Shown here one piece after another: positions 24,870-34,838 of a stretch of DNA of 64,000 bases (positions are counted from its first letter, which is position 1; the number at the start of each line of letters is the position of its first letter). Where the stretch lies: NCBI GenBank assembly GCA_028284925.1, contig JANQQT010000007.1, positions 1 through 64,000 on the forward strand, read 5' to 3'. A model generated the notes under the pieces. The model had not been told where the DNA came from. It searched no databases and was given only the letters and a program-made list of their open reading frames with translations. Origin of the DNA: Phycisphaeraceae bacterium. Lineage in GTDB: Bacteria > Planctomycetota > Phycisphaerae > Phycisphaerales > Zrk34. Position numbers and translations under genes: made by a program.

Positions 24870-26654
24870 TTACTTATCGGGTTGGTCAAATTCACCTGAA
24901 TTGAGGCGATCTCGGTAGTTTCCGAGGCATCGGACGGCGAGGAAGCCGAGGCATAGGACAATGGGGATATTGGCCCAAAGCATGGCTCCAGTGCCAAGAT
25001 CCATGAATAGTACCATCTGTTCGGTGGATTCGATGAAGGCGGCGGCGTAAATGGCGCCGATGAGAAAGACAATTTTGTAAGGCAAGACGCCTTTGTTGCC
25101 CACCATGTAAACCATGCCTTGTTCGCCGTAATAGGACCAGGAGATCATGGTGGAGATGGCGAACAGCCAGGCGGCGAGGGTGACCAGCCATTTGCCGAGG
25201 CCGGGGAATGCGCGGTCGAAGGCGTGGCCCGTCAGGGTAGCGCCGTTGTAGTCGGCGTAAATCGATTTACTGACCAGGGTGACTTTCTTCGGTGCTTCCG
25301 ACCATTCGTCAGGTTTGATCTTGACTTGTGACCATGCAATGACCAACGTTCCCTTTGCTTCATCGGTCGCTCCGGTTGGCGCTTCAACAATGGAACCTTT
25401 GACGCGAAGAAGAGATGAATCCGTTGTTGAGTGTTTTGGCCCGTCGGTTTTTGCCATTAGGAACAAATTGTCACCGGATTTCCAAGGACCACTCTTTTTT
25501 TCAGGAAGTGACTTGATGTTTTGATGTGAGGGTATTTCGTTTTCCGATTTTATTTTTTTGGGATCTTTTGTGTTTGCAATCTGATAGACGTTTTTCTCAG
25601 ATTGATTAAGCGCCACGGATTCTGTGATATCACCCACGGCTGCCCGGTTCCATGTGCCGGTGGCGAGAATAACCAGAGCTGTGACCGTGCAAATGCAGAG
25701 CGTGTCGATAAACGGCCCGATCCCCCCGACGATGCCTTCGCGGGCCGGTTCCTTGGTCTTGGCGGCTGCGTGGGCGATTGGGGCAGAACCCTGCCCGGCC
25801 TCGTTCGAGAAAAGTGCGCGTTTCATCCCCTGCATGAACGTATATCCCAGCGTGCCGCCGATGAACGCTCCGGTTGCTTCGGTCGGATTGAAAGCGGATT
25901 CAAAGATGAGCGCGAACATGCCTGGAATTTCACCCATGTAAACGGCAAGGACGGAGAATGCAGCGAGCAGATAGATGACACACATAATGGGGACCAGTTT
26001 GCCCGCGACATCACCGATTCGTTTGATTCCACCAATGATGACCATACCCACGAGTACGGCCATGACGATGCCTGTAACAATCTTGGGTACGTCAAAGTAG
26101 TATTTGGTCAGATCCGCCACTGAATAGGCCTGGTACATATTGCCACCGGTGAAGGTTGAAATGATCAGCGTGATGCAGAAGAAGACTCCAATTGCCCTGG
26201 CGATGATTTTCCACCGCCCGCCTTTTGAGCCGAGGACTTTTTCGACCACCCACATGGCGCCGCCGTGCGGGTTTTCGGGGTCATCGGTATTGCGGTACAT
26301 CATTGCGAGTGTAATTTCGATGGTCTTGAGGGCCATGCCAAAGACACCGACAATCCACATCCAGAACAAAGCCCCTGGTCCGCCGGCAGCGATGGCCAGG
26401 GCGACGCCGCCGATGTTGCCCAATCCGACGGTCGCGGAGAGTGCGGCGGAAAGAGCCTGAAAGTGGCTGATGGCGCCGGGGTCCTCTTCATGATCATACT
26501 TGCCACGTACAACCTTGATCCCGTGGGTCATGGCGTGGTACTGAGTGAATCTTGTCCAAATGGTGAATAACACACCGGCGAAAAGAAGTACATAGGGTGT
26601 GTATTGACTCCAGAGAACATCGTTAACGCTTTGGATAACTTCGAATACCTTCAT
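24870..26654 (-). CDS. Sodium:alanine/glycine symporter (AGCS family) with inserted domain
   Basis: 594 residues from the ATG at 26654 (AAGGA seven bases before). AGCS carriers import alanine or glycine with Na+. The family core is present: GLGNIGG near 78-83, GGPGALFWMW (91-100), and a long run of transmembrane helices. An additional hydrophilic segment of about 120 residues lies at about 345-468, between two membrane blocks, and is absent from typical AGCS proteins. It is rich in Lys, Ser, Asp and Thr. The rest of the membrane domain resumes at GATLTGHAFDRAF. The upstream start at 26795 would add a basic segment foreign to the family. Confidence 0.88.
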   Translation of the reverse strand: MKVFEVIQSVNDVLWSQYTPYVLLFAGVLFTIWTRFTQYHAMTHGIKVVRGKYDHEEDPGAISHFQALSAALSATVGLGNIGGVALAIAAGGPGALFWMWIVGVFGMALKTIEITLAMMYRNTDDPENPHGGAMWVVEKVLGSKGGRWKIIARAIGVFFCITLIISTFTGGNMYQAYSVADLTKYYFDVPKIVTGIVMAVLVGMVIIGGIKRIGDVAGKLVPIMCVIYLLAAFSVLAVYMGEIPGMFALIFESAFNPTEATGAFIGGTLGYTFMQGMKRALFSNEAGQGSAPIAHAAAKTKEPAREGIVGGIGPFIDTLCICTVTALVILATGTWNRAAVGDITESVALNQSEKNVYQIANTKDPKKIKSENEIPSHQNIKSLPEKKSGPWKSGDNLFLMAKTDGPKHSTTDSSLLRVKGSIVEAPTGATDEAKGTLVIAWSQVKIKPDEWSEAPKKVTLVSKSIYADYNGATLTGHAFDRAFPGLGKWLVTLAAWLFAISTMISWSYYGEQGMVYMVGNKGVLPYKIVFLIGAIYAAAFIESTEQMVLFMDLGTGAMLWANIPIVLCLGFLAVRCLGNYRDRLNSGEFDQPDK

Positions 26655-26895
26655 GTCGATCCTTAATTCATGGAGTAACCAGAGCCTTTTACGCGACGTA
26701 GGAGAAGAGAATATCGCTTGAATTGGTGAAAAAAGCAATTGGGAACGGCGGAAATTATTGCGTGGATGGGATTTTGGCGGGGATTTTCTGTTCATTTGGG
26801 GCTGTGTGGAGGGTATGATAATTGCTTTAGCAACCTTGTGAATCGGTCCGGGTTGCGAAGGCGTCGTTTAACCCAATGCGAGAATTCGAGGCAGT

Positions 26896-29562
26896 ATGAG
26901 TAGCTCAGACAGTTTCGTTCGTGTGGCGCGGGGCAGCGTTTTGGCGTTGGTTCTGTTGACCTTTATCGGCGTTTCTCTTGGTAATACACGGGAGGAGCGC
27001 GAGCTGGATCATGATCATTCGAGTTTTCATCGCCATCGTGCGCCAGTGTCGGCGGGTGAGACGAAGCCATCGACGAATGGCCGGTTTTATGCTCCGGATC
27101 GCAAGGTCGATGTGCTGCATCTGAAGCTGGATGTCACGCCTGATTTCAAGAAACGGGAAGTGACGGGGAAGACGGAGTTGAAGTTTAAGCCAATCGGTAA
27201 GCCGCTGAAGGAATTGACGTTGCACGCATATGACCTTCGCGTTGCCAAAATTGAGGCGTCTGGTGAGATTGATGATTATCAGAATACGGATCGAGAAATC
27301 ATCATCACGTTCAAGAAGCCGATCAAGGTTGGGGCGGAGTCGTGGGTGAGGATTCATCATTCGGCGAAGCCGAGGAAGGGTTTGTATTTTCGTACGCCGG
27401 AGATGGGATATAAGAAGGGTGATAAGCACATCTGGACGCAGGGAGAAACGCATGAGGGACGGCACTGGTTTCCGAGTTTTGATTATCCGAATGAGAAGTT
27501 TACTTCGGAAGTGATCTGTCGCGTGCCCAAGGACATGATTGTCCTTTCGAACGGCAAGAAGATGGATGAGAAGATCGACCCAAAGACGAAATTGAAGGCG
27601 GTTCGATATCTGCAGGACAAGCCTCATGTGAATTACCTGATTGCTCTGGTGGCGGGCTATCACAAGAAAATCGAAGGGGAGTACCGCGGCATTAAGATGG
27701 CGTTTTATACACCGCCGTCTCAGATCAAGTTTGCCAAGGATTCGTTCAAAGACACGATCGATATGATGAAGTATTTTGAGAAGGAGATTGGGGTCAAGTA
27801 CCCGTGGGATCGTTACGACCAGGTGGTGGTTGATGATTTCAACTGGGGGGGGATGGAAAATACGACACTGACGATTCTTAACGATTACACGCTTCATCCG
27901 ACGCATTTCGAGCCGATTCGCTCGAGCCAGAATTTGGTTGCGCATGAGTTGGTCCATCAGTGGTTCGGTGATCTGGTGACTTGCAAGGACTGGAGCCAGA
28001 TCTGGCTGAATGAGGGATTTGCGACGTATTACGCGCATCTGTACGACGGCCATAAGAATGGACATGATTCGTTTATCTATGGGTTGTATCGCGATGCGAC
28101 GCGACGGGTGGTCAAGGCAAGTATCAAGGATCATCGTCCGCTGGTTTACAAGGATTACAAGACGCCCGGAGAGCAGTTTGATTATCGTGCTTATCCGAAG
28201 GGGAGTTGGGTGTTGCATATGTTGCGCAATGATCTTGGGCCGGCGTTGTATCGTCGGTGCGTGAAGACTTTTGTGCAACGTCATCGATTCCAAAGTGTTG
28301 TTACGCAGGATTTGCAGGATGTGGTTGAGGAGTTGTCGGGGCGAAGTTATCAGCAGTTTTTTGATCAATGGGTTTACCGAGGCGGTGTGCCACAGCTTCG
28401 CGTGAGTTATTCGTGGGATCAGACGACCAAGCTGGCGCGGGTTACGGTGAAGCAGGTCCAGAAAATTACCAAAGATGTGCATTTGTATAAGTTCCCGACG
28501 CAGATCAGGTTTACCACGAAGAACGGCTCGGTGACGCGCGACATTACGATCAGCAAGGCGACGGAGGATTTCTATACGAAGCTCAAGTCGAAACCAACGG
28601 TTGTGCGCTTTGATCCGACGTATCGTGTTCTGGCGGAGGTGGCATTTCCTAAACCCAATGAGATGCTGTTTGCTCAACTTAAGGACCAGAAGGATGTTAT
28701 TGGTCGATTGCTTGCGTTGGAAGCGCTGGTAAAGAAGAAGGCCTGGGGTACGGAGAAGGCTTTAGGTGAGGCGCTGGTTAAGGACAAGTTCTGGGCTGTG
28801 GGTCAGGCGGCGGCAAGGGGGCTAGGAAAACTTCAGACACGGGAAGCGTTGGAGACTCTTGCCAAATCCCTGAATCAGAAAGATCGTCGCGTAAAACTGG
28901 CCGTCATCGAAGCTATCGGCGGATATTTTTCGAAGGAGACACCCGGTATTCTGGATAAGGTTCTGGCATCTGAGAAGAACGAGTTGCTGCTAGAGGCAGC
29001 GCTGGTTCCTCGGGCGAAATTTACTAGAGATGGTGTTGACAAGGTACTTACCAAGTATCTCAAGAGCGAATCTTACAAGCATCGCCTTGCTTCGGCTGCG
29101 GTTCGGGCGATTCGTACGACGGACGATGCCGCATACCTTCCGATCCTCACCAAGAGAATTTCGGAGGACGGGGCGAAGTTTACTACGCGTGATCTGGGCG
29201 CGGCGTTGCAGACGATAGGTTATCTTGGCCGTCAACTTGAAGACAAGACGAAGGTTCGCCAGTTCCTTACTGGCTATCTTCAGGATGCTCGAAAGCGATT
29301 GATAGCTGCCGCCATCAACGCGTTGGGCGATCTTCGTGATGCCAAAGCCATACCGGCAGTGCAATCGTTCGCGAACGGGCCGGACGATGACCGTGTCACG
29401 CGAGCGGCGAAGGCGGCCCTGACCAAATTACGTGACACCAAGTCCTTGCCGGTTGAAGTTCGAGATCTGCGAAGCGAGTTGATGAAGATCAAGGAGCAGA
29501 ACGAGGCTCTCAAGAAAGATTCCGAACAACTTAAAAAGAAATTGGACGCGTTGAAGAAATAG
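26896..29562 (+). CDS. M1-family aminopeptidase with C-terminal HEAT-like repeats
   Basis: 888 residues. A signal-like hydrophobic start (SVLALVLLTFIGVSLG) suggests export. The N-terminal beta domain is followed by the M1 catalytic domain: exopeptidase loop GGMEN (about 316), zinc site HELVHQ (His350, Glu351, His354) and Glu373 in NEGF. A long C-terminal region (about 590-850) consists of repeated helical pairs of HEAT type, and the last 25 residues are a Glu/Lys coiled coil. HEAT repeats are often found in planctomycete M1 proteins and could mediate binding to a partner. Divergent from the symporter gene. Confidence 0.93.
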   Translation: MSSSDSFVRVARGSVLALVLLTFIGVSLGNTREERELDHDHSSFHRHRAPVSAGETKPSTNGRFYAPDRKVDVLHLKLDVTPDFKKREVTGKTELKFKPIGKPLKELTLHAYDLRVAKIEASGEIDDYQNTDREIIITFKKPIKVGAESWVRIHHSAKPRKGLYFRTPEMGYKKGDKHIWTQGETHEGRHWFPSFDYPNEKFTSEVICRVPKDMIVLSNGKKMDEKIDPKTKLKAVRYLQDKPHVNYLIALVAGYHKKIEGEYRGIKMAFYTPPSQIKFAKDSFKDTIDMMKYFEKEIGVKYPWDRYDQVVVDDFNWGGMENTTLTILNDYTLHPTHFEPIRSSQNLVAHELVHQWFGDLVTCKDWSQIWLNEGFATYYAHLYDGHKNGHDSFIYGLYRDATRRVVKASIKDHRPLVYKDYKTPGEQFDYRAYPKGSWVLHMLRNDLGPALYRRCVKTFVQRHRFQSVVTQDLQDVVEELSGRSYQQFFDQWVYRGGVPQLRVSYSWDQTTKLARVTVKQVQKITKDVHLYKFPTQIRFTTKNGSVTRDITISKATEDFYTKLKSKPTVVRFDPTYRVLAEVAFPKPNEMLFAQLKDQKDVIGRLLALEALVKKKAWGTEKALGEALVKDKFWAVGQAAARGLGKLQTREALETLAKSLNQKDRRVKLAVIEAIGGYFSKETPGILDKVLASEKNELLLEAALVPRAKFTRDGVDKVLTKYLKSESYKHRLASAAVRAIRTTDDAAYLPILTKRISEDGAKFTTRDLGAALQTIGYLGRQLEDKTKVRQFLTGYLQDARKRLIAAAINALGDLRDAKAIPAVQSFANGPDDDRVTRAAKAALTKLRDTKSLPVEVRDLRSELMKIKEQNEALKKDSEQLKKKLDALKK

Positions 29563-29601
29563 GGCCAACGTGTTTCGGAGCGAAAAGTCAATCCGCCTAG
29601 C

Positions 29602-30570
29602 TTAACTTGTGGTAAATGATCCCATATTTCGGAACTTGTCGTAGCGGCGGCGGAGGATGTTGTCGATCTTGAAACGCTTAAGATCGCGCAGGGACTGGAC
29701 CAGATATTTTTCGAGGCGTTCGCCGATTATTGTCGGATCACGATGTGCTCCACCCAATGGTTCATCGATAACATCGTCCATAATGCCGAGTTTGAGATTG
29801 TCCTGAGCGGTGAGGTGTAGCTGGGCAGCGGCGGCTTCGGCTTGCTCGCCTGTTTTCCACAAAATTGCGGCGCAACCTTCGGGCGAGATTACCGAATACC
29901 ATGAGTATTGGAGCATCGCGAGACGATCGCCCACGCCGATTCCCAAGGCCCCGCCGGAACCCCCTTCACCGATTACGACGCACACGATGGGGACGCGCAA
30001 GCGGGACATTTCGCGTAGGTTGTAGGCGATTGCCTCCGCCTGGCCGCGTTCTTCGGCACCGACGCCCGGGTATGCTCCGGGTGTATCGATGAATGTCACG
30101 ATTGGCAGACCAAATTTTTCGGCGAGTTTCATCTTTGCCATGGCTTTGCGATAGCCTTCGGGGTGGGCGCATCCGAAGTGGCAGGCGATTTTTTCCCTGG
30201 TTTCCTTGCCTTTGTTGTGGCCGACGATCATGACCTTGTGGGGACCGATGCGTCCGAACCCCGTGATGATCGCGGGGTCATCTCCGAAATATCGATCGCC
30301 GTGCAGTTCACAGAAATCCTTTACGAAATGGCGAATGTAGTCGACCGTCTGAGGACGCGAGGGATGGCGGGCGACCTTGACAATCTGCCATGGAGTTAGC
30401 TTGTTGTAGGTTTTCTTAAGGAGCGTGGTGTAGCTTTCCCGGAGCTGTTTGACCTCGACATCCATATCGGAAGCGGAGGAGTCGCCCTGGCGTTCCAGTT
30501 CGGTAATCTGGCGTTCCAGGCGGGAAAGCGGTCTTTCAAAATCCAACTCGTAAATACCATTTGTGCTCAT
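29602..30570 (-). CDS. accA: Acetyl-CoA carboxylase carboxyltransferase subunit alpha
   Basis: 322 residues. Transfers the carboxyl group from biotin to acetyl-CoA in fatty acid synthesis, together with AccD, which is not in the window. The N-terminal coiled coil (LSRLERQITELERQG) and conserved PGAYPGVGAEERGQAEAIA and GEGGSGGALGIGVGD are present. The start at 30570 is chosen over 30708 because homologues begin near the coiled coil and AAGGCG precedes it. Divergent from tyrA with about 107 bases between starts. Confidence 0.95.
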   Translation of the reverse strand: MSTNGIYELDFERPLSRLERQITELERQGDSSASDMDVEVKQLRESYTTLLKKTYNKLTPWQIVKVARHPSRPQTVDYIRHFVKDFCELHGDRYFGDDPAIITGFGRIGPHKVMIVGHNKGKETREKIACHFGCAHPEGYRKAMAKMKLAEKFGLPIVTFIDTPGAYPGVGAEERGQAEAIAYNLREMSRLRVPIVCVVIGEGGSGGALGIGVGDRLAMLQYSWYSVISPEGCAAILWKTGEQAEAAAAQLHLTAQDNLKLGIMDDVIDEPLGGAHRDPTIIGERLEKYLVQSLRDLKRFKIDNILRRRYDKFRNMGSFTTS

Positions 30571-30677
30571 AATCGCCTTGCCCGTATCGGGTCGATATCT
30601 TCGCCGTGGTAGCCCGGTTTGCCTAGCATGGGGACCGCTGGTGAAGATTATAACGGACGCAATGGTGCGAGGCGCGT

Positions 30678-31580
30678 ATGTGGGAGCGGATTGCCAATCA
30701 GGTTTCAATTGTTGGAATCGGCCTTTTGGGCGGGTCGATTGCGCTGGGTATACGCCAGAAGGGGTTTGGAGGCAAGATTATTGGTGTGGCGCGGAAGCCG
30801 GATACGCTGGGGGTCGCCCTGGAAGCGGGGCAAATCGATGTAGGAACATCCGACCTTGGCGAGGGGGTCTATGGGAGTGATTTGATTATCCTTGCAACGC
30901 CAGTGAATACGATTATTCGGCAGATTGGTGAATTGGGTGATTTGGCTGATCCTCAGGCAGTGATTACAGATGTAGGTTCGACGAAGGCGTCGATTGTGAC
31001 CGCGGCGGAGGAGCGTTTGGTGAATCCAGGTCGTTTTGTGGGCGCACATCCGATGGCAGGGGGGGAGGCGAGTGGTCCTGCGGCGGCTCGTGCGGATTTG
31101 TTTCGGGGTAGGCCAGTAGTGTTGACGCCGACGAGCGAAACTCGCGAAGAGGCACTAGGCCGGGTTAGGCGTTTATACGAGAAATTGGAGATGAAAATTC
31201 TTGAAATGACGCCAACTGTGCATGACGTCAAAGTGGCGAGAGTATCACATTTGCCACATGCCCTGGCGGTGGCGCTGGTATCTTTGGCTGACACATCCGG
31301 TTCGATGGACCTGGCCTCCAGCGGATTTGGCGATATCTCGCGACTTGCCGAAGGTCATCCGGACATTTGGACGGACATATTCCTTGACAATGACAAGCAG
31401 GTCGTGTCGGCGATAGATCAATTCCTCACCGAGCTCTGTGGGATCAAAACACTGATCGAAAGCGGAGATCGTGAAGCACTCGGAAGCATGCTTGCAAAAC
31501 TCGCGACACTCCGTCAGGCTTGGAGGAAAGCCAAAGCGTATGACGAACAGGACTCTGAATCAGATCAGGGCCGGATATAA
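30678..31580 (+). CDS. tyrA: Prephenate dehydrogenase
   Basis: 300 residues. Oxidises prephenate to 4-hydroxyphenylpyruvate on the tyrosine pathway. NAD-binding motif GIGLLGGSIALGI (about 11-25); the VTDVGSTKA and HPMAGGEASG blocks are conserved in the family and include the catalytic His. No chorismate mutase or ACT domain is fused. tyrA, proC and the nearby argH point to an amino acid synthesis neighbourhood. proC begins 13 bases after the stop. Confidence 0.93.
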   Translation: MWERIANQVSIVGIGLLGGSIALGIRQKGFGGKIIGVARKPDTLGVALEAGQIDVGTSDLGEGVYGSDLIILATPVNTIIRQIGELGDLADPQAVITDVGSTKASIVTAAEERLVNPGRFVGAHPMAGGEASGPAAARADLFRGRPVVLTPTSETREEALGRVRRLYEKLEMKILEMTPTVHDVKVARVSHLPHALAVALVSLADTSGSMDLASSGFGDISRLAEGHPDIWTDIFLDNDKQVVSAIDQFLTELCGIKTLIESGDREALGSMLAKLATLRQAWRKAKAYDEQDSESDQGRI

Positions 31581-31592
31581 GGACCATTCAAC

Positions 31593-32396
31593 ATGCAGTA
31601 CCAGTTTGGCTCTGTTGGCGCGGGGAATATGGCGGAGGCCATTATTCGCGGTGCGATTGATCATGAAGTGTTGAAACCCGACCAAATTATTGTCGCCGAC
31701 CCGACACCGGAGCGGCGCGAGTTGTTCGCTTCATGGGGGTGTTCAGTTACGGAGGATAATGCGGCGGTTGTTTCGCAATCGCAATACATCATGCTGGCCG
31801 TTAAGCCGCAGATGTTGCCCGAGGTGGCGGATCAGTTGGCGGGTATCGGGCAAACCGGTCAGATTATTGTCTCGATCATCACGGGTGTTTCCATCGAGAA
31901 ACTTTCAGAATTCGCCGGGGGCGGACATCGCGTTATTCGTGTGATGCCTAATACGCCTTTGCTGGTGGGCGAAGGTATGTCGGCTATTGCGATTGGGTCG
32001 GGCGTTAAGGCGGGGGAGGAGACGTTGGTTTTGGATATCTTTGCCAAGGCGGGGAGGGCAGTGCAAGTTGACGAATCAGTTATGGATGAAGTGACGGTGG
32101 TATCAGGTTCGGGGCCAGCTTACGTCTTTTACCTTGCCGAGGCGATGATTGAGGCGGGGATTAAGCTGGGGCTGGATCCCTCTACAGCGGAAGATTTGAC
32201 CAAGCAGACGATTCGGGGGGCGGCCAGATTACTTGATGAATCTGAAGATTCGCCAGCGGAGCTTCGTGCAAAAGTCACTTCGCGCGGGGGGGTTACGTTG
32301 GCTGCGACGACGCACATGGATGAATCGAAGGTAAAACAGATCATCGCAGATGCTCTTGAGAAAGGTCGTGATCGCAGTATCGAACTTGGGCGGTAG
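31593..32396 (+). CDS. proC: Pyrroline-5-carboxylate reductase
   Basis: 267 residues. Last step of proline synthesis, NAD(P)H-dependent. N-terminal Rossmann motif VGAGNMAEAII; central VMPNTP and the C-terminal ALxKGRDRSIELGR region are family signatures, as is the GSGPAYVFYLAEAM helix. 13 bases after tyrA, so an operon of two is likely. It is convergent with the NifU-like gene, whose stop lies six bases beyond the proC stop. Confidence 0.95.
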   Translation: MQYQFGSVGAGNMAEAIIRGAIDHEVLKPDQIIVADPTPERRELFASWGCSVTEDNAAVVSQSQYIMLAVKPQMLPEVADQLAGIGQTGQIIVSIITGVSIEKLSEFAGGGHRVIRVMPNTPLLVGEGMSAIAIGSGVKAGEETLVLDIFAKAGRAVQVDESVMDEVTVVSGSGPAYVFYLAEAMIEAGIKLGLDPSTAEDLTKQTIRGAARLLDESEDSPAELRAKVTSRGGVTLAATTHMDESKVKQIIADALEKGRDRSIELGR

Positions 32397-32401
32397 GGGG
32401 G

Positions 32402-32656
32402 TCAGGCTATCGGCACGACTTCGGTGACCTCGGGAACCCTGGATTTCAAATTGGCGGCGATGGTGTGTTCGAGGGTCATATTGGAAGCGGGGCAGGTGAC
32501 ACACTGGCCGAGGAAACGAATCTGTACGACACCGGCATCGGAGACGCCCACCAATTCGACATCGCCACCGTCCGCCTGAACGGCCGGTCGAATCAATTCG
32601 ATCACGGCTTCCACGCGATCTCGCATAGATCCTTCGTTGTCGGAGGGTGTCGCCAT
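32402..32656 (-). CDS. NifU C-terminal-like iron-sulfur scaffold protein
   Basis: 84 residues, a single NifU-like (Nfu) domain. Contains IRPAVQADGGDVEL, the signature of the family, and the iron-sulfur CxxC as CVTC (about 50-53). Proteins of this kind hold or deliver Fe-S clusters to targets such as the radical-SAM enzyme MiaB. Start at 32656 follows the family length. Stand-alone gene. Confidence 0.9.
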   Translation of the reverse strand: MATPSDNEGSMRDRVEAVIELIRPAVQADGGDVELVGVSDAGVVQIRFLGQCVTCPASNMTLEHTIAANLKSRVPEVTEVVPIA

Positions 32657-32841
32657 TGGCTATTTGATACTCCAAAGTACCGATTGGTTCCCCGTGTTAA
32701 ATTCTAAACGCCTTGATTCCAAGCGACCAGCATTTGCCATGGTTGGATCGCGAAAATCCTTAAGCTGATTCTGCGGAGACTCATATTGAGCCGATCTTCG
32801 TTCGTCTTTTTTATTCTACGTATCAGACCTATTATCCTGCG

Positions 32842-34266
32842 ATGACCAGTTACCGAAAACCGTGGGAACATGCGAAGTCCGGGGGATCGCATGACGATCG
32901 GCTCGCCGCCCGATTTGTCGAATCGCTCAGTTATGATACGCGCCTTTACAAGCACGATATACGCGGCTCGCTGGCCCATGCGGCGATGCTCGCGAAGGTG
33001 GGCCTGATTACACAGGATGATTTGGATGCGATTCAGGATGGGCTTGCGGCCATTCAGGCGGAGATTGAAGAAGCCAATGTCACCGGGTGGTCCGGATGGC
33101 ACGTGGATCTTGAAGATGTCCATATGTGTATCGAAGCGGCATTGATTGAAAAGATAGGGGAGCCAGGCCGAAAGCTCCATACAGGGCGAAGTCGAAACGA
33201 CCAGGTTGCTCTGGATCTTAAACTTTGGATTGACGAAGCGACCGGAGTGTTGGAACAGGATCTTCGGTCTCTTTTTGAGGCGTTTCTTGATCTTGCGGAG
33301 GGGCAGGGGGAAGTCGTGATACCATCGTACACGCATTTGCAGCGGGCGCAGCCGATTACGGTGGGGGGAGAGGCCATCGCGTGGCTGGCGGCCTTCGATC
33401 GATCGCTGACCCGTCTCCTGATGATGCGAGTTGTTGGCGCGGGTAACCCGCTTGGCTCCGGTGCGATTGCTGGAAGCAGTTTGCAACTGGATCGTATTGC
33501 AACGGCTGAATCATTGAAGGTTGGCGAACCGACCGGCTCGTCCCTTGACGCTACGGCATCCCGAGATGACGCTGTTGATTTTACCTATTGTCTTTCCATG
33601 ATCGCCATGACGCTTTCCCGGTGGGCTGAGCAGTGGATTATCTATATGACCAGCGAGTTTTCCTTCCTGAAGATCGGCGAGTCCTATACAACCGGATCTT
33701 CGATGATGCCCCAAAAGCGAAACCCGGATATGCTGGAACTGATCCGTGGGCGATGCGGGAACGTATACGGCTCGCTGGTGTCACTTCTGACTATTCTCAA
33801 AGGGATTACGATCGGTTACAACCGGGACCTGCAGGAAGATAAAAGGCATGTCTTTGCGGCGTATGACACGGTGCGCGATTGTCTGGCGATGGCAGCGGGC
33901 ATTGTGAGGTCGGCGCGGTTTGACGCTACGCGCATTGCCAGGGATATTGATCGCGGTTTTGCCGATGCGACATCTCTGGCTGACTATCTGGTTACCAAAG
34001 GCATCGCGTTCCGTACTGCACATCAACTTGTCGGCCAGCTTGTTCGGCAATGTGAGGCCAACGGTATGGTGACGCTTGCGGAGTTGCCGTTGGGTGACAT
34101 GCAGGCGGTGTGTGATGTGATTGAAGCGGATGTGCGTGAGTACCTTGGGGCAGAGAACGTAGTAGGGCGGTATGTAACCTATGGCAATGCCGGTCTTTCG
34201 GGGTACCAGGAGCAACTGGCCCGCTGGCGAGAGCGACTTGAGAAGCTTAATTCCGATCCTGAATAG
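32842..34266 (+). CDS. argH: Argininosuccinate lyase
   Basis: 474 residues. Splits argininosuccinate to arginine and fumarate. The family signature GSSMMPQKRNPD is present, with the substrate motif SRNDQVA and HxQRAQP (THLQRAQP) earlier. The N-terminus (SGGSHDDRL, close to the usual GGRF) is complete. A hypothetical gene begins 14 bases after the stop on the same strand and may be co-transcribed. Confidence 0.96.
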   Translation: MTSYRKPWEHAKSGGSHDDRLAARFVESLSYDTRLYKHDIRGSLAHAAMLAKVGLITQDDLDAIQDGLAAIQAEIEEANVTGWSGWHVDLEDVHMCIEAALIEKIGEPGRKLHTGRSRNDQVALDLKLWIDEATGVLEQDLRSLFEAFLDLAEGQGEVVIPSYTHLQRAQPITVGGEAIAWLAAFDRSLTRLLMMRVVGAGNPLGSGAIAGSSLQLDRIATAESLKVGEPTGSSLDATASRDDAVDFTYCLSMIAMTLSRWAEQWIIYMTSEFSFLKIGESYTTGSSMMPQKRNPDMLELIRGRCGNVYGSLVSLLTILKGITIGYNRDLQEDKRHVFAAYDTVRDCLAMAAGIVRSARFDATRIARDIDRGFADATSLADYLVTKGIAFRTAHQLVGQLVRQCEANGMVTLAELPLGDMQAVCDVIEADVREYLGAENVVGRYVTYGNAGLSGYQEQLARWRERLEKLNSDPE

Positions 34267-34280
34267 GGGACATTTGCATC

Positions 34281-34754
34281 ATGACTAATGTCTCTTCAAC
34301 ATCTGAAGATGGGTCTCCGAATCACGACAATTTGTTCAATGAGCCGATTGCGATGTCGGATTACGATCTTCAATTGATCACGGCCTATACGAATGCGGGT
34401 CGGACGCTCGACGATCTGCCGTATACCGGTGAACTGGAGTCAATCTATCAGGCCGTATCCGAAGGATCTGAATTTCTTTCGCGCCGGGATATTCTTGTTC
34501 GGCTTTTGAATTTGCGAAAAGCGGGAAAACTCCCCCGCATCGGTCGTGCGAAACTGCCGCCACCGGTTTTGAGTGATGAGCAGCGTGAGATACTTATCAG
34601 GTTGGTTGATGAGGCGATTGGCTCGATCTCGTTACGCGATCAACTCCCGCACACCGAGCCGTTTGATGGGATCGTCGAACAATTCAATGTGCAAACCAAT
34701 GCGTCTTTCACGCCGTATCAGGTCTGGCGAGTTGTGCAGAAGCTGGCGAAGTAG
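34281..34754 (+). CDS. Hypothetical protein downstream of argH
   Basis: 157 residues, family not recognised. The N-terminus (about 1-25) is polar and acidic. Next comes a helical region with YTNAGRTLDDLPYTGELESIYQAV, which resembles a DNA-binding or structural helix pair. The C-terminus (SFTPYQVWRVVQKLAK) is conserved-looking and positively charged. Starts 14 bases after argH and ends before a strong promoter for the next transcript. No signal peptide. Confidence 0.72.
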   Translation: MTNVSSTSEDGSPNHDNLFNEPIAMSDYDLQLITAYTNAGRTLDDLPYTGELESIYQAVSEGSEFLSRRDILVRLLNLRKAGKLPRIGRAKLPPPVLSDEQREILIRLVDEAIGSISLRDQLPHTEPFDGIVEQFNVQTNASFTPYQVWRVVQKLAK

Positions 34755-34783
34755 GGTTTGTCAACGGTAAATGTGCATGTCGT

Positions 34784-34812
34784 TTGACTTACGCCAGCGT
34801 GCGGCCTATGCT
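34784..34812 (+). promoter_or_regulatory. Sigma-70-type promoter of the leader and PaiB-like gene
   Basis: TTGACT (34784-34789) and TATGCT (34807-34812) are exactly 17 bases apart. The expected start of transcription is near 34819, about 20 bases before a short leader reading frame. Together with the downstream terminator hairpin it gives the layout of a transcription attenuator. Confidence 0.65.
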
Positions 34813-34838
34813 GGCATGCCCTTAATCAGGAACATTGT

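Noticed and set aside
26905-28677. A 590-codon open frame on the minus strand, antisense to the M1 aminopeptidase
   Set aside because: Its composition is Arg/Leu/Ile-rich with no family motif, and it has no plausible ribosome site. It mirrors the third-position bias of the real gene, whose zinc site and domain order are unmistakable.
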